From: Vibrio cortegadensis
GTDB taxonomy: Bacteria > Pseudomonadota > Gammaproteobacteria > Enterobacterales > Vibrionaceae
Length of the DNA stretch: 64,000 bases
Direction: 5' to 3'
Assembly (NCBI RefSeq): GCF_024347395.1
Contig: NZ_AP025472.1
Location: 930,001 to 994,000 of the forward strand
The notes under the pieces are model-generated. The model saw nothing but the letters and a program-made list of their open reading frames with translations, had not been told where the DNA came from and searched no databases. The translations under genes and the position numbers were made by a program. Shown in pieces: positions 24,881 to 34,857 of this stretch (its first letter is position 1; each line of letters starts with the position of its first letter).

Positions 24881-26740
24881 ATGAATACGCCATTTCTCTA
24901 CCACGCTCAAACTACTGATGGTTTGAGTTGCGACAATGATCTACTCACCGTTCTTTTCAAAACGGAAGCTATTGAGTTCGATAAAGTTCAAGTCAGACAT
25001 GAACCTGACAACGAGGAGTACCTTGTTGATCTGCATAAAACCCATCGCCAAGGTCGGCTTCAATGCTGGGAAGCGACGTTTGTCATCAATAAAGATCGCC
25101 CACTTACTCACTACGTATTTAAAGTTGTTATCGGCACTCAGCAGTATTGGCTAGATGCGAAAGGCGTCAGTAAGCGGATCCCTGCAAAAGAGTTTCATTT
25201 TAAATACAACGCCACTCAACAACCTCCAGAGTGGGTGAGTAAACAAGTTTTTTATCAAATTTTCCCGGATCGTTTTTGTAATCAAGATCCTGCTCTTAAT
25301 ATTGTCACCGGTGAATACCAAGTCAAAAATGGCACTCGTGACGTTATCGCGAAATCTTGGGGAGAGCCTGTGAGCCTTCAACCAGGAGAAGGGGGAATTG
25401 AGTTCTATGGCGGTGATCTTGCCGGTATTGAAAGTAAGCTCGATTATTTGCAGGATCTAGGAATCACTTCGATCTATCTGAATCCAGTGTTCAGTTCGCT
25501 GAGTAATCACAAATATGACACAACGGATTATTTCAATATCGATCCGCACCTTGGTACAAATCAACAATTTGCCTCTCTGACAGCCAATATCCATCAGAGA
25601 GAGATGAAAATTGTGCTGGATGCCGTATTCAATCATACGTCAGCTGAACATCCTTGGTTTGATAAAAGTGGCAAGACCGAGTGTGGTGCTTTTCATCATC
25701 CAGAGTCACCTTATCGGGATTACTATTTCTTTCAGGGAGAGTCGAAAGAGTATATCGGTTGGAAAGGCGTAAGCAACTTGCCTGTTTTGAACTTCGAAAA
25801 TCAACTGGTGAAAGATTACATCTATCAATCGGATGACGCGGTGATCAAGCATTGGCTACGCAGTCCTTATAACGTTGATGGGTGGCGATTTGATGTGATC
25901 CATATGCTTGGAGAGGGTGAGGGCGCGAAAAATAACGCTCACTATGTTCAAGAGTTTAGAAAAGCATCCAAGCAAGAGAATAATGATGCTTATGTGCTAG
26001 GAGAGCATTTCTTCGAAGCGAGCTCTTGGTTGCAAGGGGATCAGGAAGATGGGTCGATGAACTATTATGGTTTCGCACACCCATTAAGAGCGCTACTTGC
26101 CAAACAAGATATTAGCTACGATCCCATTGATATCGATGCTTGTGATTTTGTTGACTGGCTGCTGGAGGCTAAAGCCAAATTACCTTGGGCTAACCAACTG
26201 ACACAGTTGAACCAAATGGATAGTCATGACACCGCGAGGTTCATTTCCCTGGTCAACGGTGATCAAGCATTGATGAAGATCGCATCAACACTATTGATGA
26301 CTTATGTGGGTGCTCCGTGCCTATATTATGGCACTGAGATCGGGCTTGAAGGGGGCAATGATCCTGATAATCGCCGTTGTCTCCCTTGGGGAGAGGTCGA
26401 AAATTCGCCGTGGTTTAGTTATTACCAATCTTTAATTCACTTGAGAACATCAAGTCATGCACTACAAAAGGGCTGGTTACATCCTTTGCATGTGGATGAA
26501 AAGAGCTTTGTGTTTGCCAGAGTGTTGGAACAAGAAACGATTCTTGTCGCAGTTAACCTGAGAGATGAGGAGTTAGAGTTAGTTCTGCCTGTTTGGCAGT
26601 TGGGGTTTGAAGGCGGTAAAGCAATGAGCCTGCTGACTGAAAAGCAAGATTGCATTATTGATGGCGGAGAACTCCGATTAGCGCTATCACCACAAGAGTC
26701 TCAGATCATCAAGTTGGAACACATATCTAACGTTAAATAA
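24881..26740 (+). CDS. malZ: Maltodextrin glucosidase MalZ
   Basis: This is a GH13 enzyme that releases glucose from the reducing end of maltodextrins in the cytosol. An N-terminal beta domain (about residues 1-115) precedes the TIM barrel. The barrel holds QIFPDRFCNQDP, DAVFNHTS, the nucleophile Asp in VDGWRFDVIHMLGEG (about residue 337), the acid Glu in VLGEHFFEA, and the transition-state Asp in QMDSHDTARF. The ATG at 24881 gives 619 residues; ATG at 24875 is also possible. E. coli MalZ is 604-605 residues. The gene stands alone, with no visible mal-type operator identified. Confidence 0.9.
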   Translation: MNTPFLYHAQTTDGLSCDNDLLTVLFKTEAIEFDKVQVRHEPDNEEYLVDLHKTHRQGRLQCWEATFVINKDRPLTHYVFKVVIGTQQYWLDAKGVSKRIPAKEFHFKYNATQQPPEWVSKQVFYQIFPDRFCNQDPALNIVTGEYQVKNGTRDVIAKSWGEPVSLQPGEGGIEFYGGDLAGIESKLDYLQDLGITSIYLNPVFSSLSNHKYDTTDYFNIDPHLGTNQQFASLTANIHQREMKIVLDAVFNHTSAEHPWFDKSGKTECGAFHHPESPYRDYYFFQGESKEYIGWKGVSNLPVLNFENQLVKDYIYQSDDAVIKHWLRSPYNVDGWRFDVIHMLGEGEGAKNNAHYVQEFRKASKQENNDAYVLGEHFFEASSWLQGDQEDGSMNYYGFAHPLRALLAKQDISYDPIDIDACDFVDWLLEAKAKLPWANQLTQLNQMDSHDTARFISLVNGDQALMKIASTLLMTYVGAPCLYYGTEIGLEGGNDPDNRRCLPWGEVENSPWFSYYQSLIHLRTSSHALQKGWLHPLHVDEKSFVFARVLEQETILVAVNLRDEELELVLPVWQLGFEGGKAMSLLTEKQDCIIDGGELRLALSPQESQIIKLEHISNVK

Positions 26741-26825
26741 ACGAATCTCGAAATACAGAGCCATATCGCTGACACCGGCTTTTTGCTAGATCAGCGATAG
26801 GTTCATACGGTACGTGAGGGGTAAA

Positions 26826-27776
26826 TTACGCTGGTAAAGCATCTCTATAGCGTTGAATATGTTCGACAATTGGCGCTGCCTTTTTGAACGTTCGAATCTC
26901 TCTAAACAGTTCATCTGCTTGATCGTACTCTTTACGTAAATAAGCAAACCACTGTTTCGCTCGATTTGGATAGTACAGGCCTTTATCACCCTGAATTTCA
27001 AATTCTGAATAGCGAAGTAACAAGTTAACGACTTCAGGCCACGGCATTCTCGGATGGTTATGTTTAACCACATTGCCTAGGTTTGGGATGTTAAAAGCTC
27101 CGCGGCATACCATCAATGAATCAACTCCGGTTGCTGCTTTGCAAGCTTGGCCATCTTGATAGTTCCAAATTTCGCCATTCGCAATTAAAGGTAAACTCGT
27201 TTTTTCTCGAATCTTATTGATGTATTCCCATTTTATTTCGCTTGCTTGGTAACCACCTGATTTAGTACGTGCATGGACGGTTAATTCGTTGGCTCCAGCT
27301 TGCTCAATGGCATCAACAATTTCAAAACAGTCTTCAGGATCTTCCCAACCTAATCGAATTTTAGCGGTGACTGGAATGTGGGCAGGTACGGCTTCTCGGC
27401 AAGCTTTGATTACTTGATACATGAGTTCAGGATGTTGCAGTAATGCTGCTCCGCCCTTACTTTTATTCACCATTTTTGCAGGGCAACCAAAGTTAAGATC
27501 GATGCCTTTCGCGCCAAGCTCCGCCGCTCTAATCGCATTTTCCGCCATCCAATTAGGCTCTTGACCAAGTAATTGAATATGTACAGGCACGCCAGATTGA
27601 GTTTGAGAGCCTTGAAGCAATTCAGGACACAAACGGTGAAACACATGTTCTGGCAGCAGTTGATCGACAATCCGCACAAATTCGGTGACACAGAGATCGT
27701 AATCATTAATCTCTGTAAGAATTTCACGCATTAAATGGTCTAACACGCCCTCCATAGGGCCCAGTATCACTCGCAT
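26826..27776 (-). CDS. dusC: tRNA-dihydrouridine(16) synthase DusC
   Basis: This FMN-dependent enzyme reduces U16 of tRNA. From ATG at 27776 it has 316 residues; a TTG at 27782 is the only upstream alternative. Visible are the N-terminal MRVILGPMEGVLDHLMRE, TEFVRIVDQLLP, and the catalytic Cys98 in DLNFGCPAKMVNKSKGGAALL. LTVHARTK, LIANGEIW and MVCRGAFNIPNLG are also present. The C-terminal helical tRNA-binding domain follows. The PMEGV and EFVRI signatures point to DusC rather than DusA or DusB. It is an isolated gene with weak SD. Confidence 0.94.
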   Translation of the reverse strand: MRVILGPMEGVLDHLMREILTEINDYDLCVTEFVRIVDQLLPEHVFHRLCPELLQGSQTQSGVPVHIQLLGQEPNWMAENAIRAAELGAKGIDLNFGCPAKMVNKSKGGAALLQHPELMYQVIKACREAVPAHIPVTAKIRLGWEDPEDCFEIVDAIEQAGANELTVHARTKSGGYQASEIKWEYINKIREKTSLPLIANGEIWNYQDGQACKAATGVDSLMVCRGAFNIPNLGNVVKHNHPRMPWPEVVNLLLRYSEFEIQGDKGLYYPNRAKQWFAYLRKEYDQADELFREIRTFKKAAPIVEHIQRYRDALPA

Positions 27777-27961
27777 AACCAACCGCCGACTAAATTAAGA
27801 GGCGCGATTGTAGTGGTTAGAGCTCGAAATGTCACTAGATCTGACGGCGTCTCTATTGGGAGGTACTGTGATAATGGCTATTATCAAATAAACGGCTAAC
27901 AAAATAGGCAGAGACGTTTATAATGTCTCGCAAATGGTATCTTTAAAAAGTTAAACAAGAC

Positions 27962-28576
27962 ATGTATCAATTACTGACATTACCCGACACAGATTTTCCT
28001 CTTTCAAGTGTGTATTTAGAAGGTGCGATTTTTGCGAGTAACCTAGCCACTAAACCTCTTGATCCTGAAGTTTGGTTACAGCCGCTGCTTGGTGAAGAGC
28101 TAAATACGGTGAAAGCCGTCGTTGTGGAGCAGATTAATAAACAGCACAACTTACTTCAGCGTAGCGAGTTTGAATTAACACAGTTACTTAGTGAGGGTGA
28201 CTTCTCTGACAATTTAGCGGACTTCGCTGAAGGCTTTATGAATGTATGGCCTGTGATTGAGACACAGTGGGAAGAGGCAAACATTGGAGAAGGGAGTATG
28301 CGCATGTTGCAGGCATTCCTAACCACTCTAATGTTGGCGATTGATGAAGAGCAGACGCAACAGCAGATGAAAGAGGCTGGCTTTGATCAAGTCCCATCGC
28401 TTGCAGATTTTACTGATCAATTGGATGTCATGGTGGTAGAAGTAGCGCTTGCAGCAGATGAAGCGATGCTTGGCAATAAATCACAGATAGTTAACCCATT
28501 TAAGGGAATTGGTCGCAATGATCCTTGCCCATGCAACAGTGGGAAGAAATTTAAGCAATGTTGTAGTAATAAGTAG
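27962..28576 (+). CDS. YecA/UPF0149-family protein with C-terminal SEC-C zinc motif
   Basis: This is a 204-residue cytosolic protein. Residues 1-165 form the helical UPF0149 domain (LEGAIFASNLATKPLDPEVWLQPLL, DFAEGFMNVWP). The tail ends in the SEC-C motif IGRNDPCPCNSGKKFKQCC, which binds zinc and is found in SecA and YecA. Relatives such as E. coli YecA associate with ribosomes, but no pathway has been fixed for this branch. It has no operon partners; divergent dusC is 185 bp away. Confidence 0.88.
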   Translation: MYQLLTLPDTDFPLSSVYLEGAIFASNLATKPLDPEVWLQPLLGEELNTVKAVVVEQINKQHNLLQRSEFELTQLLSEGDFSDNLADFAEGFMNVWPVIETQWEEANIGEGSMRMLQAFLTTLMLAIDEEQTQQQMKEAGFDQVPSLADFTDQLDVMVVEVALAADEAMLGNKSQIVNPFKGIGRNDPCPCNSGKKFKQCCSNK

Positions 28577-28669
28577 CGTTGCAGTAAATAGCCATATCGA
28601 TTAAAGAAAGGGCTCATTACGCTAGCCAGCACGACTTAGTGGCGCTGAAGCGTAATGAGCTTTATACAT

Positions 28670-28723
28670 TAAGAACTATCTACAAACTAAGAGCTATCTA
28701 CAAATTAAGAGCTATCTGCAAAG
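28670..28723. repeat. 18-bp tandem repeat, three copies, after dsbB
   Basis: TAAGAACTATCTACAAAC, TAAGAGCTATCTACAAAT and TAAGAGCTATCTGCAAAG follow without gaps; each pair of neighbours differs at 2-3 positions. The array lies in the convergent gap between the SEC-C gene and dsbB, 2 bp from the dsbB stop. Confidence 0.88.
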
Positions 28724-28725
28724 AG

Positions 28726-29250
28726 TTAAGCTTTTGGCTGCTTAACAAATTGTGCAAGGATAATGATGGCAAGGGCCGCTAAATTACCTGCAAAAATGAT
28801 AACGAGCCATTGCGGCATTGATAACGTTAAAAATTGCCAAACGACTTCACTGCAATCCCCATAAGCTTCAAACATCCACGGAACCCATTGGTTTAAAGGA
28901 GCCCAGTCAGGGAAGGTGACAAAGAGGTCACAAGTTGCGAAGGGAGAAGGGTTAAATTGATAATCCACATGTTGCATCGCTAACGCTAACCCTTTGTAGG
29001 CGCTTGCCCCCCAGGCCGCCAGTCCTAACCAGCGAATAATAGGATTTGATGGATTGATTAATCCTAATAATGCAGCACCACCAATCCCCATCATGGCAAC
29101 TCTTTCATAAATACACATTACACATGGGGATAGCATAACAACATGTTGGAAGAACAGTGCGCATGCTTCGAAAAAAACGATAAAGATCAGTAAGAGAAGC
29201 CAAGACAGTCTGCGTGCAGAGAAAGCCTTAATAGCGGCAAGAGCATTCAC
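28726..29250 (-). CDS. dsbB: Disulfide bond formation protein DsbB
   Basis: This 174-residue, four-helix inner-membrane quinone reductase re-oxidises DsbA. Both periplasmic cysteine pairs are present: LSPCVMCIYERVAMMG (CxxC) and the FATCDLF ... YGDCSEVVW pair. The quinone-binding Arg follows CIYER. The gene order dsbB-nhaB-fadR matches E. coli. The electron acceptors would be ubiquinone or the menaquinone made by the men enzymes. Confidence 0.96.
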   Translation of the reverse strand: MNALAAIKAFSARRLSWLLLLIFIVFFEACALFFQHVVMLSPCVMCIYERVAMMGIGGAALLGLINPSNPIIRWLGLAAWGASAYKGLALAMQHVDYQFNPSPFATCDLFVTFPDWAPLNQWVPWMFEAYGDCSEVVWQFLTLSMPQWLVIIFAGNLAALAIIILAQFVKQPKA

Positions 29251-29381
29251 AAATAATATCCTTCTATACTTAAGTTACTTGAATTTGGTCTGATCGAAAA
29301 AATGAAACGGACTAAAAATGAAAAAGCCCTGAATACTCAGAGCTTTTTATCTTGGATTAGTTTCGTAATCAACTAAAAAAT

Positions 29382-30971
29382 TTAGTGACCACCTGAAACT
29401 GCCGATGTTGCGGATGGAATATGGTGAGAAATCCAACCTGCATCGTAAAAATAAGCTGTGGATGGTTCTAAGAAGAACACGATACCGACCAAACCAACAA
29501 CAGCTAATACAACCGTATATGGAAGTGCCATTATGACCATTCGTCCGTACGACAAACGAATAAGTGGTGCTATCGCTGACGTTAGTAGGAATAGGAATGC
29601 AGCTTGACCATTTGGTGTTGCAACTGAAGGTAAGTTAGTACCTGTATTAATGGCAACCGCAAGTAAATCAAATTGATCTCGGTTGATTAACCCTTCAACT
29701 AACGCTGTCTTCACTTCGTTGATGTATACCGTTCCTACGAACACGTTATCCGACACCATAGAGAGCAAACCGTTTGCGAGATAGAAAAGCGCTAGTTGCG
29801 TTCCTTTATCTTCAACAGCCAATACAGCATCAATGATTGGCTTGAATAGTTCTTGATCGATGATTACAGCAACAATCGAGAAGAAAACCGCAAGTAAAGC
29901 GGTGAATGGAAGTGCTTCTTCAAACGCTTTACCTAAAGAGTGCTCTTCAATAACACCTGTAAATGCAGTGGCAAGAATGATAACAGAAAGGCCGATAAGA
30001 CCAACGGCAGCTAAGTGCATCGCTAGACCAACAATTAGCCAGACCGCAATCGCGCCTTGAATCCAAAGTTTTGCTACGTCCTGATTAGTGCGGCTCTTAC
30101 GCTCTGCTGTATCAAAGTCGACTAGAATCTTACGTACGTTATCTGGCAGTTCTGCGCCGTAACCGAAGACTTTTAGTTTCTCTACTAGGATACAAGTGAT
30201 AATACCGCAAATGAATACTGGTACCGTCACTGGAGACATACGAATCAGGAACTCACCAAATAACCAACCCGCTTGATCGGCAATGATTAGGTTTTGAGGT
30301 TCGCCAACCATTGTGGTTACACCACCTAGGGCTGTACCAACACCGGCATGCATTAGAAGTGAGCGCAAAAATGAACGGTAATTTTCTAAATCGTCACGAG
30401 TTAGCTCAGAAAAATGCTCATCTTTCGTATGATCATGCGCTGAGTTAGTTCCTTGCCCAGAAGCAACTTTGTGATAAATCGAGTAGAAACCTACAGCTAC
30501 GCTGATTACGACGGCAATCACGGTTAGTGCGTCTAAGAATGCTGATAAGAAAGCGGCTGCAAAACAGAAGGCAGCAGCGAGCATTGCTTTAGAGCGAATA
30601 CCAAGTAGGATTTTGGTGAAAATGAACAGAAGTAGCTGTTTCATGAAGTAAATACCGGCAACCATAAAGATCAGCAATAGTAGTACTTCAATATTGGCAA
30701 CAAGTTCGTGTTTAACTTGTTCAGGGCTTGTCATTCCGATGGCTATTGCTTCAATTGCAAGTAACCCACCAGGTTGTAAAGGGTAGCATTTTAGTGCCAT
30801 TGCAAGCGTAAAGATAAACTCTACAACGAGCAACCAACCAGCAGTAAACGGGTCGACATAGAAAAAAACGAATGGGTTTATAATAAGAAAGGCAATGATG
30901 GCAAGTTTATACCAATCAGGTGCTTTACCAAGGAAGTTCTTGATAAACGCATTTCCGAGTGACATCGGCAT
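29382..30971 (-). CDS. nhaB: Na+/H+ antiporter NhaB
   Basis: This 529-residue polytopic antiporter exports Na+ in exchange for H+. The start MPMSLGNAFIKNFLGKAPDWYK at 30971 gives the usual Vibrio NhaB length; an upstream frame start at 31010 would add 13 residues that do not fit the family. Visible are LALKCYPLQPGGLLAIEA-like, GGVTTMVGEPQNLIIADQAGW and NGLLSMVSDNVFVGTVYINE, the last two near the conserved transport site. It is divergent from fadR across 626 bp. Confidence 0.96.
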   Translation of the reverse strand: MPMSLGNAFIKNFLGKAPDWYKLAIIAFLIINPFVFFYVDPFTAGWLLVVEFIFTLAMALKCYPLQPGGLLAIEAIAIGMTSPEQVKHELVANIEVLLLLIFMVAGIYFMKQLLLFIFTKILLGIRSKAMLAAAFCFAAAFLSAFLDALTVIAVVISVAVGFYSIYHKVASGQGTNSAHDHTKDEHFSELTRDDLENYRSFLRSLLMHAGVGTALGGVTTMVGEPQNLIIADQAGWLFGEFLIRMSPVTVPVFICGIITCILVEKLKVFGYGAELPDNVRKILVDFDTAERKSRTNQDVAKLWIQGAIAVWLIVGLAMHLAAVGLIGLSVIILATAFTGVIEEHSLGKAFEEALPFTALLAVFFSIVAVIIDQELFKPIIDAVLAVEDKGTQLALFYLANGLLSMVSDNVFVGTVYINEVKTALVEGLINRDQFDLLAVAINTGTNLPSVATPNGQAAFLFLLTSAIAPLIRLSYGRMVIMALPYTVVLAVVGLVGIVFFLEPSTAYFYDAGWISHHIPSATSAVSGGH

Positions 30972-31597
30972 GTTAATACTCTTAATGTTAGTAATGAATA
31001 GACATTGCAAAAGTGTTTGAAATTCATATAACGGAGCTGTACTAGATATCCATTATAAAACAGCGACTTAGAAAAATAACAACGCTATGGTTTATTATGT
31101 AATTTTGCCAAGTCACTTCCTAGTAATTACAAGCACTCCTTGCTTCGCACGCAACTCTACTCTTAGATAACATTTAGTCAACAAGAATTGTACCGACGTA
31201 CGATATAAAGGCAATTTTTGTTAAAAAACGCGATCAGAGTAGTGTGTGCTTCTATAGATGTTTATGAAAATAGCGCATGGGTATCATAATCGTAATTAAG
31301 CATTCAAAAAAGATATTTAAAGCTATCTCTAAGGGAGATTTTTACAAAATTACATTGCAGATTGAGATTTGACAAATGTGACTAATATATCGGTTAATTT
31401 GTCGATTTTGTGTATTTAAGGGGGAGTGGCAAAATCTTTCTCTGGACTTAAAAAATTGTAAGGCTCTAAATTATATTAGAGTTTGTACTCTAAATGTTTT
31501 TGTGCTTACGATTCACTGAGAGATGTTTCCGCTGACACAAAACTAGTGGTATGATGAGTCTATCAATATAAAAAATTATAATCGGATACCAATATAA
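30972..31597. other. Long nhaB-fadR intergenic region
   Basis: This is 626 bp of AT-rich, gene-free sequence holding the divergent promoters of nhaB and fadR. The only clear element is the fadR-proximal extended -10 sequence near 31550. A 27-codon frame from about 31091 lacks an SD. No hairpin, repeat or remnant was recognised in the rest. Confidence 0.6.
31524..31555 (+). promoter_or_regulatory. Candidate fadR promoter with extended -10
   Basis: TGGTATGAT (31547-31555) is an extended -10, with TTTCCG about 18 bp upstream as a weak -35. TGGTATGATGAGT also partly resembles the FadR operator TGGTCNGACCAGT, which would mean autoregulation; that match is weak. Confidence 0.4.
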
Positions 31598-32437
31598 ATG
31601 GTCATTAAGGCAAAAAGCCCTGCCGGCTTTGCAGAAAAGTACATTATCGAGAGCATCTGGAATGGCCGCTTTCCACCGGGTTCAATTCTACCCGCAGAGC
31701 GTGAGTTATCTGAATTAATTGGAGTGACACGAACCACCTTACGTGAAGTTTTACAGCGTTTAGCTCGTGATGGTTGGCTGACTATCCAGCACGGTAAACC
31801 AACTAAAGTAAACCAGTTCATGGAAACATCAGGTTTGCATATTCTTGATACTTTGATTTCCCTTGATAGCGACAATGCGACAAGCATTGTGGAAGATCTT
31901 TTGGCGGCTCGCTCTAATATCAGTCCGATTTTCATGCGCTATGCGTTTAAAGTGAATAAAGAAAGTTCTGAACGTACGATTCAAAATGTGATTGAATCAT
32001 GTGAAAGTCTGCTTGCTGCTGAATCTTGGGATGCGTTTGTTGAGTCTTCTCCATACGCCGACAAAATTAAGCAAAGCATTAAAGATGACAACGAAAAAGA
32101 TGAACAGAAACGTCAGGTTATCTTGATGGCGAAAACGTTCAATTTCTATGATTACATGCTGTTTCAACGATTAGCCTTCCATTCCGGGAACCAAGTTTAT
32201 GGCTTGATTTTTAATGGTGTGAAGAAGCTATATGATCGCATTGGCAGTTACTACTTCTCTTGTCCGCAATCTCGTCAGCTAGCGCTGAAATTCTACCGTG
32301 ATCTTCTTGAGATTTGTCAAAGCGACGAGCGCGATCAACTGCCAGCCTTAATTAGACAGTATGGTCTTGAAAGTGGATATATTTGGAACGAGATGAAAAA
32401 AACGTTACCAACTAACTTCACAGAAGATGATAGCTAA
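31598..32437 (+). CDS. fadR: Fatty acid metabolism regulator FadR (Vibrio long form)
   Basis: This is a 279-residue GntR-family acyl-CoA-responsive regulator that represses beta-oxidation and activates unsaturated fatty-acid synthesis. The winged helix lies in residues 1-75 (SIWNGRFPPGSILPAERELSELIG, TRTTLREVLQRLARDGWL). E. coli FadR has 239 residues. The extra roughly 40 lie around residues 140-180 (from SWDAFVESS to DEQKRQVILM), matching the Vibrio insert shown in V. cholerae to add a second ligand site. It is convergent with metG across a shared bidirectional terminator. Confidence 0.96.
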   Translation: MVIKAKSPAGFAEKYIIESIWNGRFPPGSILPAERELSELIGVTRTTLREVLQRLARDGWLTIQHGKPTKVNQFMETSGLHILDTLISLDSDNATSIVEDLLAARSNISPIFMRYAFKVNKESSERTIQNVIESCESLLAAESWDAFVESSPYADKIKQSIKDDNEKDEQKRQVILMAKTFNFYDYMLFQRLAFHSGNQVYGLIFNGVKKLYDRIGSYYFSCPQSRQLALKFYRDLLEICQSDERDQLPALIRQYGLESGYIWNEMKKTLPTNFTEDDS

Positions 32438-32547
32438 GAATCCCAATCGCACTGTTTGATTTCTTTCGAATTTGTACCAGAAAGGTCAACACACTGTATT
32501 TACAAAGCGTATGATTTTAAAGCGCATTGTAGCGTTTGAATAGTTAT

Positions 32548-32585
32548 AAAAAAGCCAGTATCTCAATCAGATACTGGCTTTTTAT
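32548..32585. terminator. Bidirectional terminator between fadR and metG
   Basis: AAAAAGCCAGTATCT and AGATACTGGCTTTTT form a perfect stem around a 5-nt loop, with A-run and T-run on opposite sides. It can serve fadR (+) and metG (-). Confidence 0.92.
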
Positions 32586-32624
32586 TTGGTACGGCTTAGA
32601 TGTGGACCAAGCCCTCCAGCGTGA

Positions 32625-34700
32625 TTACATTACACGCATGCCAGGCTGTGCGCCTTCATGTGGCTCAAGGATCCACAGATCGCTGCCACCAGGGCCAGCG
32701 GCTAGGATCATGCCTTCTGACATGCCGAACTTCATTTTACGAGGTTTTAGGTTAGCAACCATTACGGTTAGCTTTCCTTCAAGCTCTTCAGGTTTGTACG
32801 CTGACTTAATACCAGAGAATACCTGACGGGTTTCACCGCCGATGTCCAGTTGGAACTTAAGCAGTTTGTTAGCCTTTGGCACTTCTTCACAAGAGATAAT
32901 GCGAGCAATACGCATATCAACTGCAGCGAATGCATCGAACTCAATCTCATCAGCGATTGGATCTTTGTCTAGCTCGGTTTGGCTTGCTTTGTTCTTTTCT
33001 GCTTCCGCTTTCTCTTTCGCTGCAATTTCAACAGCAGCATCTTCTTTTGATGCTTCAACCATAGCTTCTACTTTCTTCGGATCAATACGAGCAAATAGAG
33101 CTTTGAATTTAGTGATTTCATGAGACGTTAGCGGTTGTGCAATACATTCCCACGTCAACGTTTCGTTTAAAAACGCTTCAGTGCGAGCAGCAAGCTCTGG
33201 CATTACTGGTTTGAGGTATGCCATCAATACGCGGAACAAGTTGATACCAACAGAAGAAACTTCTTGTAGCTCCTGCTCTTTACCTTCTTGTTTCGCTAGA
33301 ACCCAAGGGGCTTTTTCATCAATGTATTGATTCGCTTTATCAGCAAGCGCTGTAATTTCGCGAATAGCACGGCTAAATTCACGAGTTTCGTAAAGTTCAG
33401 CAATGCGCTCAGAAGCCGCTACAAATTCAGCGTAAAGCTCAGGTTCTGCAAAGTTGTCCGCCAGTTTGCCTTCAAAACGCTTAGTAATAAAACCAGCGTT
33501 ACGAGATGCAAGGTTAACGATCTTGTTTACAACATCAGAGTTTACACGTTGTGTGAAGTCTTCAAGATTCAAGTCTAGATCGTCAATACGGCTGTTAAGC
33601 TTCGCAGCATAGTAATAACGTAGGCATTCTGGATCTAAGTGATTTAGGTAAGTACCCGCTTTGATGAATGTGCCTTTTGACTTAGACATTTTCGCACCGT
33701 TTACCGTTACGTAACCGTGAACGAATACGTTATTTGGCTTACGGAAACCAGAGCCTTCAAGCATTGCAGGCCAGAACAGACTGTGGAAGTAAACAATGTC
33801 TTTACCGATGAAGTGGTACAGTTCAGTTTTGCTGTCTTTGTTCCAGTACTCATCAAAATCAAGGTCATCACGTTTGTTACATAGGTTTTTAAATGAACCC
33901 ATGTAGCCAATCGGAGCATCTAGCCACACGTAGAAGAACTTGTCTTTTTCACCTGGAATTTCAAAGCCAAAGTATGGCGCATCGCGAGAAATATCCCACT
34001 GTTGCAAGCCAGACTCAAACCACTCTTGCATCTTATTTGCAGTTTCGTTTTGAAGAGAACCTGAACGAGTCCACTCTTTCAGCATGCTCTCAAATTGAGG
34101 AAGATCGAAGAAGAAGTGTTCTGAATCTTTCATTACAGGTGTTGCACCAGAAACTGCTGATTTAGGTTCAATCAGTTCTGTTGGGCTGTAAGTTTCACCA
34201 CAGTTATCGCAGTTATCGCCATACTGATCCTCAGACTTACATTTCGGACATGTACCTTTCACGAAACGGTCAGGAAGGAACATCTCTTTTTCAGGATCGA
34301 ATAACTGAGAAATCGTGCGGCTAGAGATAAAACCGTTTTTCTTCAGCTCAAGGTAGATATGAGATGCAAGCTCGCGGTTCTCTTCACTGTGAGTGCTGTG
34401 ATAATTATTAAAGCTGATATCAAAACCTGCGAAGTCTTTTTGATGCTCTTCGCTGACTGCTGCGATCATCTCTTCTGGAGTAATACCCATCTGTTGCGCT
34501 TTAAGCATAATTGGCGTGCCGTGAGCGTCGTCAGCACAGATGAAGTTTACAGTGTTGCCACGTAAGCGTTGGTAACGTACCCAAATGTCAGCTTGGATGT
34601 GTTCAAGCATATGACCTAGGTGGATAGAACCGTTAGCGTACGGAAGGGCACAAGTTACCAGCAGTTTCCTTGAAGAAACGTTTTTTGGGTCAGTTGCCAT
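32625..34700 (-). CDS. metG: Methionyl-tRNA synthetase
   Basis: MetG is a 691-residue class I synthetase charging tRNA-Met. The start at 34700 (MATDPKNVSSRKLLVTCALPYANG) fits the family; the longer frame to 34778 adds 26 unrelated residues. Visible are the HIGH box as HLGHMLEHIQ, the zinc knuckle CPKCKSEDQYGDNCDNCG, KMSKS in VNGAKMSKSKGTF, and the C-terminal EMAP/Arc1-like dimerisation domain (DMRIARIISCEEVPKANKLL to end). It is divergent from apbC, as in E. coli. Confidence 0.98.
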   Translation of the reverse strand: MATDPKNVSSRKLLVTCALPYANGSIHLGHMLEHIQADIWVRYQRLRGNTVNFICADDAHGTPIMLKAQQMGITPEEMIAAVSEEHQKDFAGFDISFNNYHSTHSEENRELASHIYLELKKNGFISSRTISQLFDPEKEMFLPDRFVKGTCPKCKSEDQYGDNCDNCGETYSPTELIEPKSAVSGATPVMKDSEHFFFDLPQFESMLKEWTRSGSLQNETANKMQEWFESGLQQWDISRDAPYFGFEIPGEKDKFFYVWLDAPIGYMGSFKNLCNKRDDLDFDEYWNKDSKTELYHFIGKDIVYFHSLFWPAMLEGSGFRKPNNVFVHGYVTVNGAKMSKSKGTFIKAGTYLNHLDPECLRYYYAAKLNSRIDDLDLNLEDFTQRVNSDVVNKIVNLASRNAGFITKRFEGKLADNFAEPELYAEFVAASERIAELYETREFSRAIREITALADKANQYIDEKAPWVLAKQEGKEQELQEVSSVGINLFRVLMAYLKPVMPELAARTEAFLNETLTWECIAQPLTSHEITKFKALFARIDPKKVEAMVEASKEDAAVEIAAKEKAEAEKNKASQTELDKDPIADEIEFDAFAAVDMRIARIISCEEVPKANKLLKFQLDIGGETRQVFSGIKSAYKPEELEGKLTVMVANLKPRKMKFGMSEGMILAAGPGGSDLWILEPHEGAQPGMRVM

Positions 34701-34857
34701 ACTTAATATTCGCTTTACTAGATAGGGATAAAAATTGATTGTTGATATTACCTTATGCGCCGCCTGACTCCAAGGCATGAGAGTGAGTAATACCTTAGTT
34801 TTTTTAGGGTTCTGTCAAAATCAATGAGGTGGTAGCATGAATAAAAAAGGAGCTTAT

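Noticed and set aside
31091..31174. 27-codon frame in the nhaB-fadR gap
   Set aside because: No SD and no hydrophobic or conserved pattern; probably chance in AT-rich DNA.
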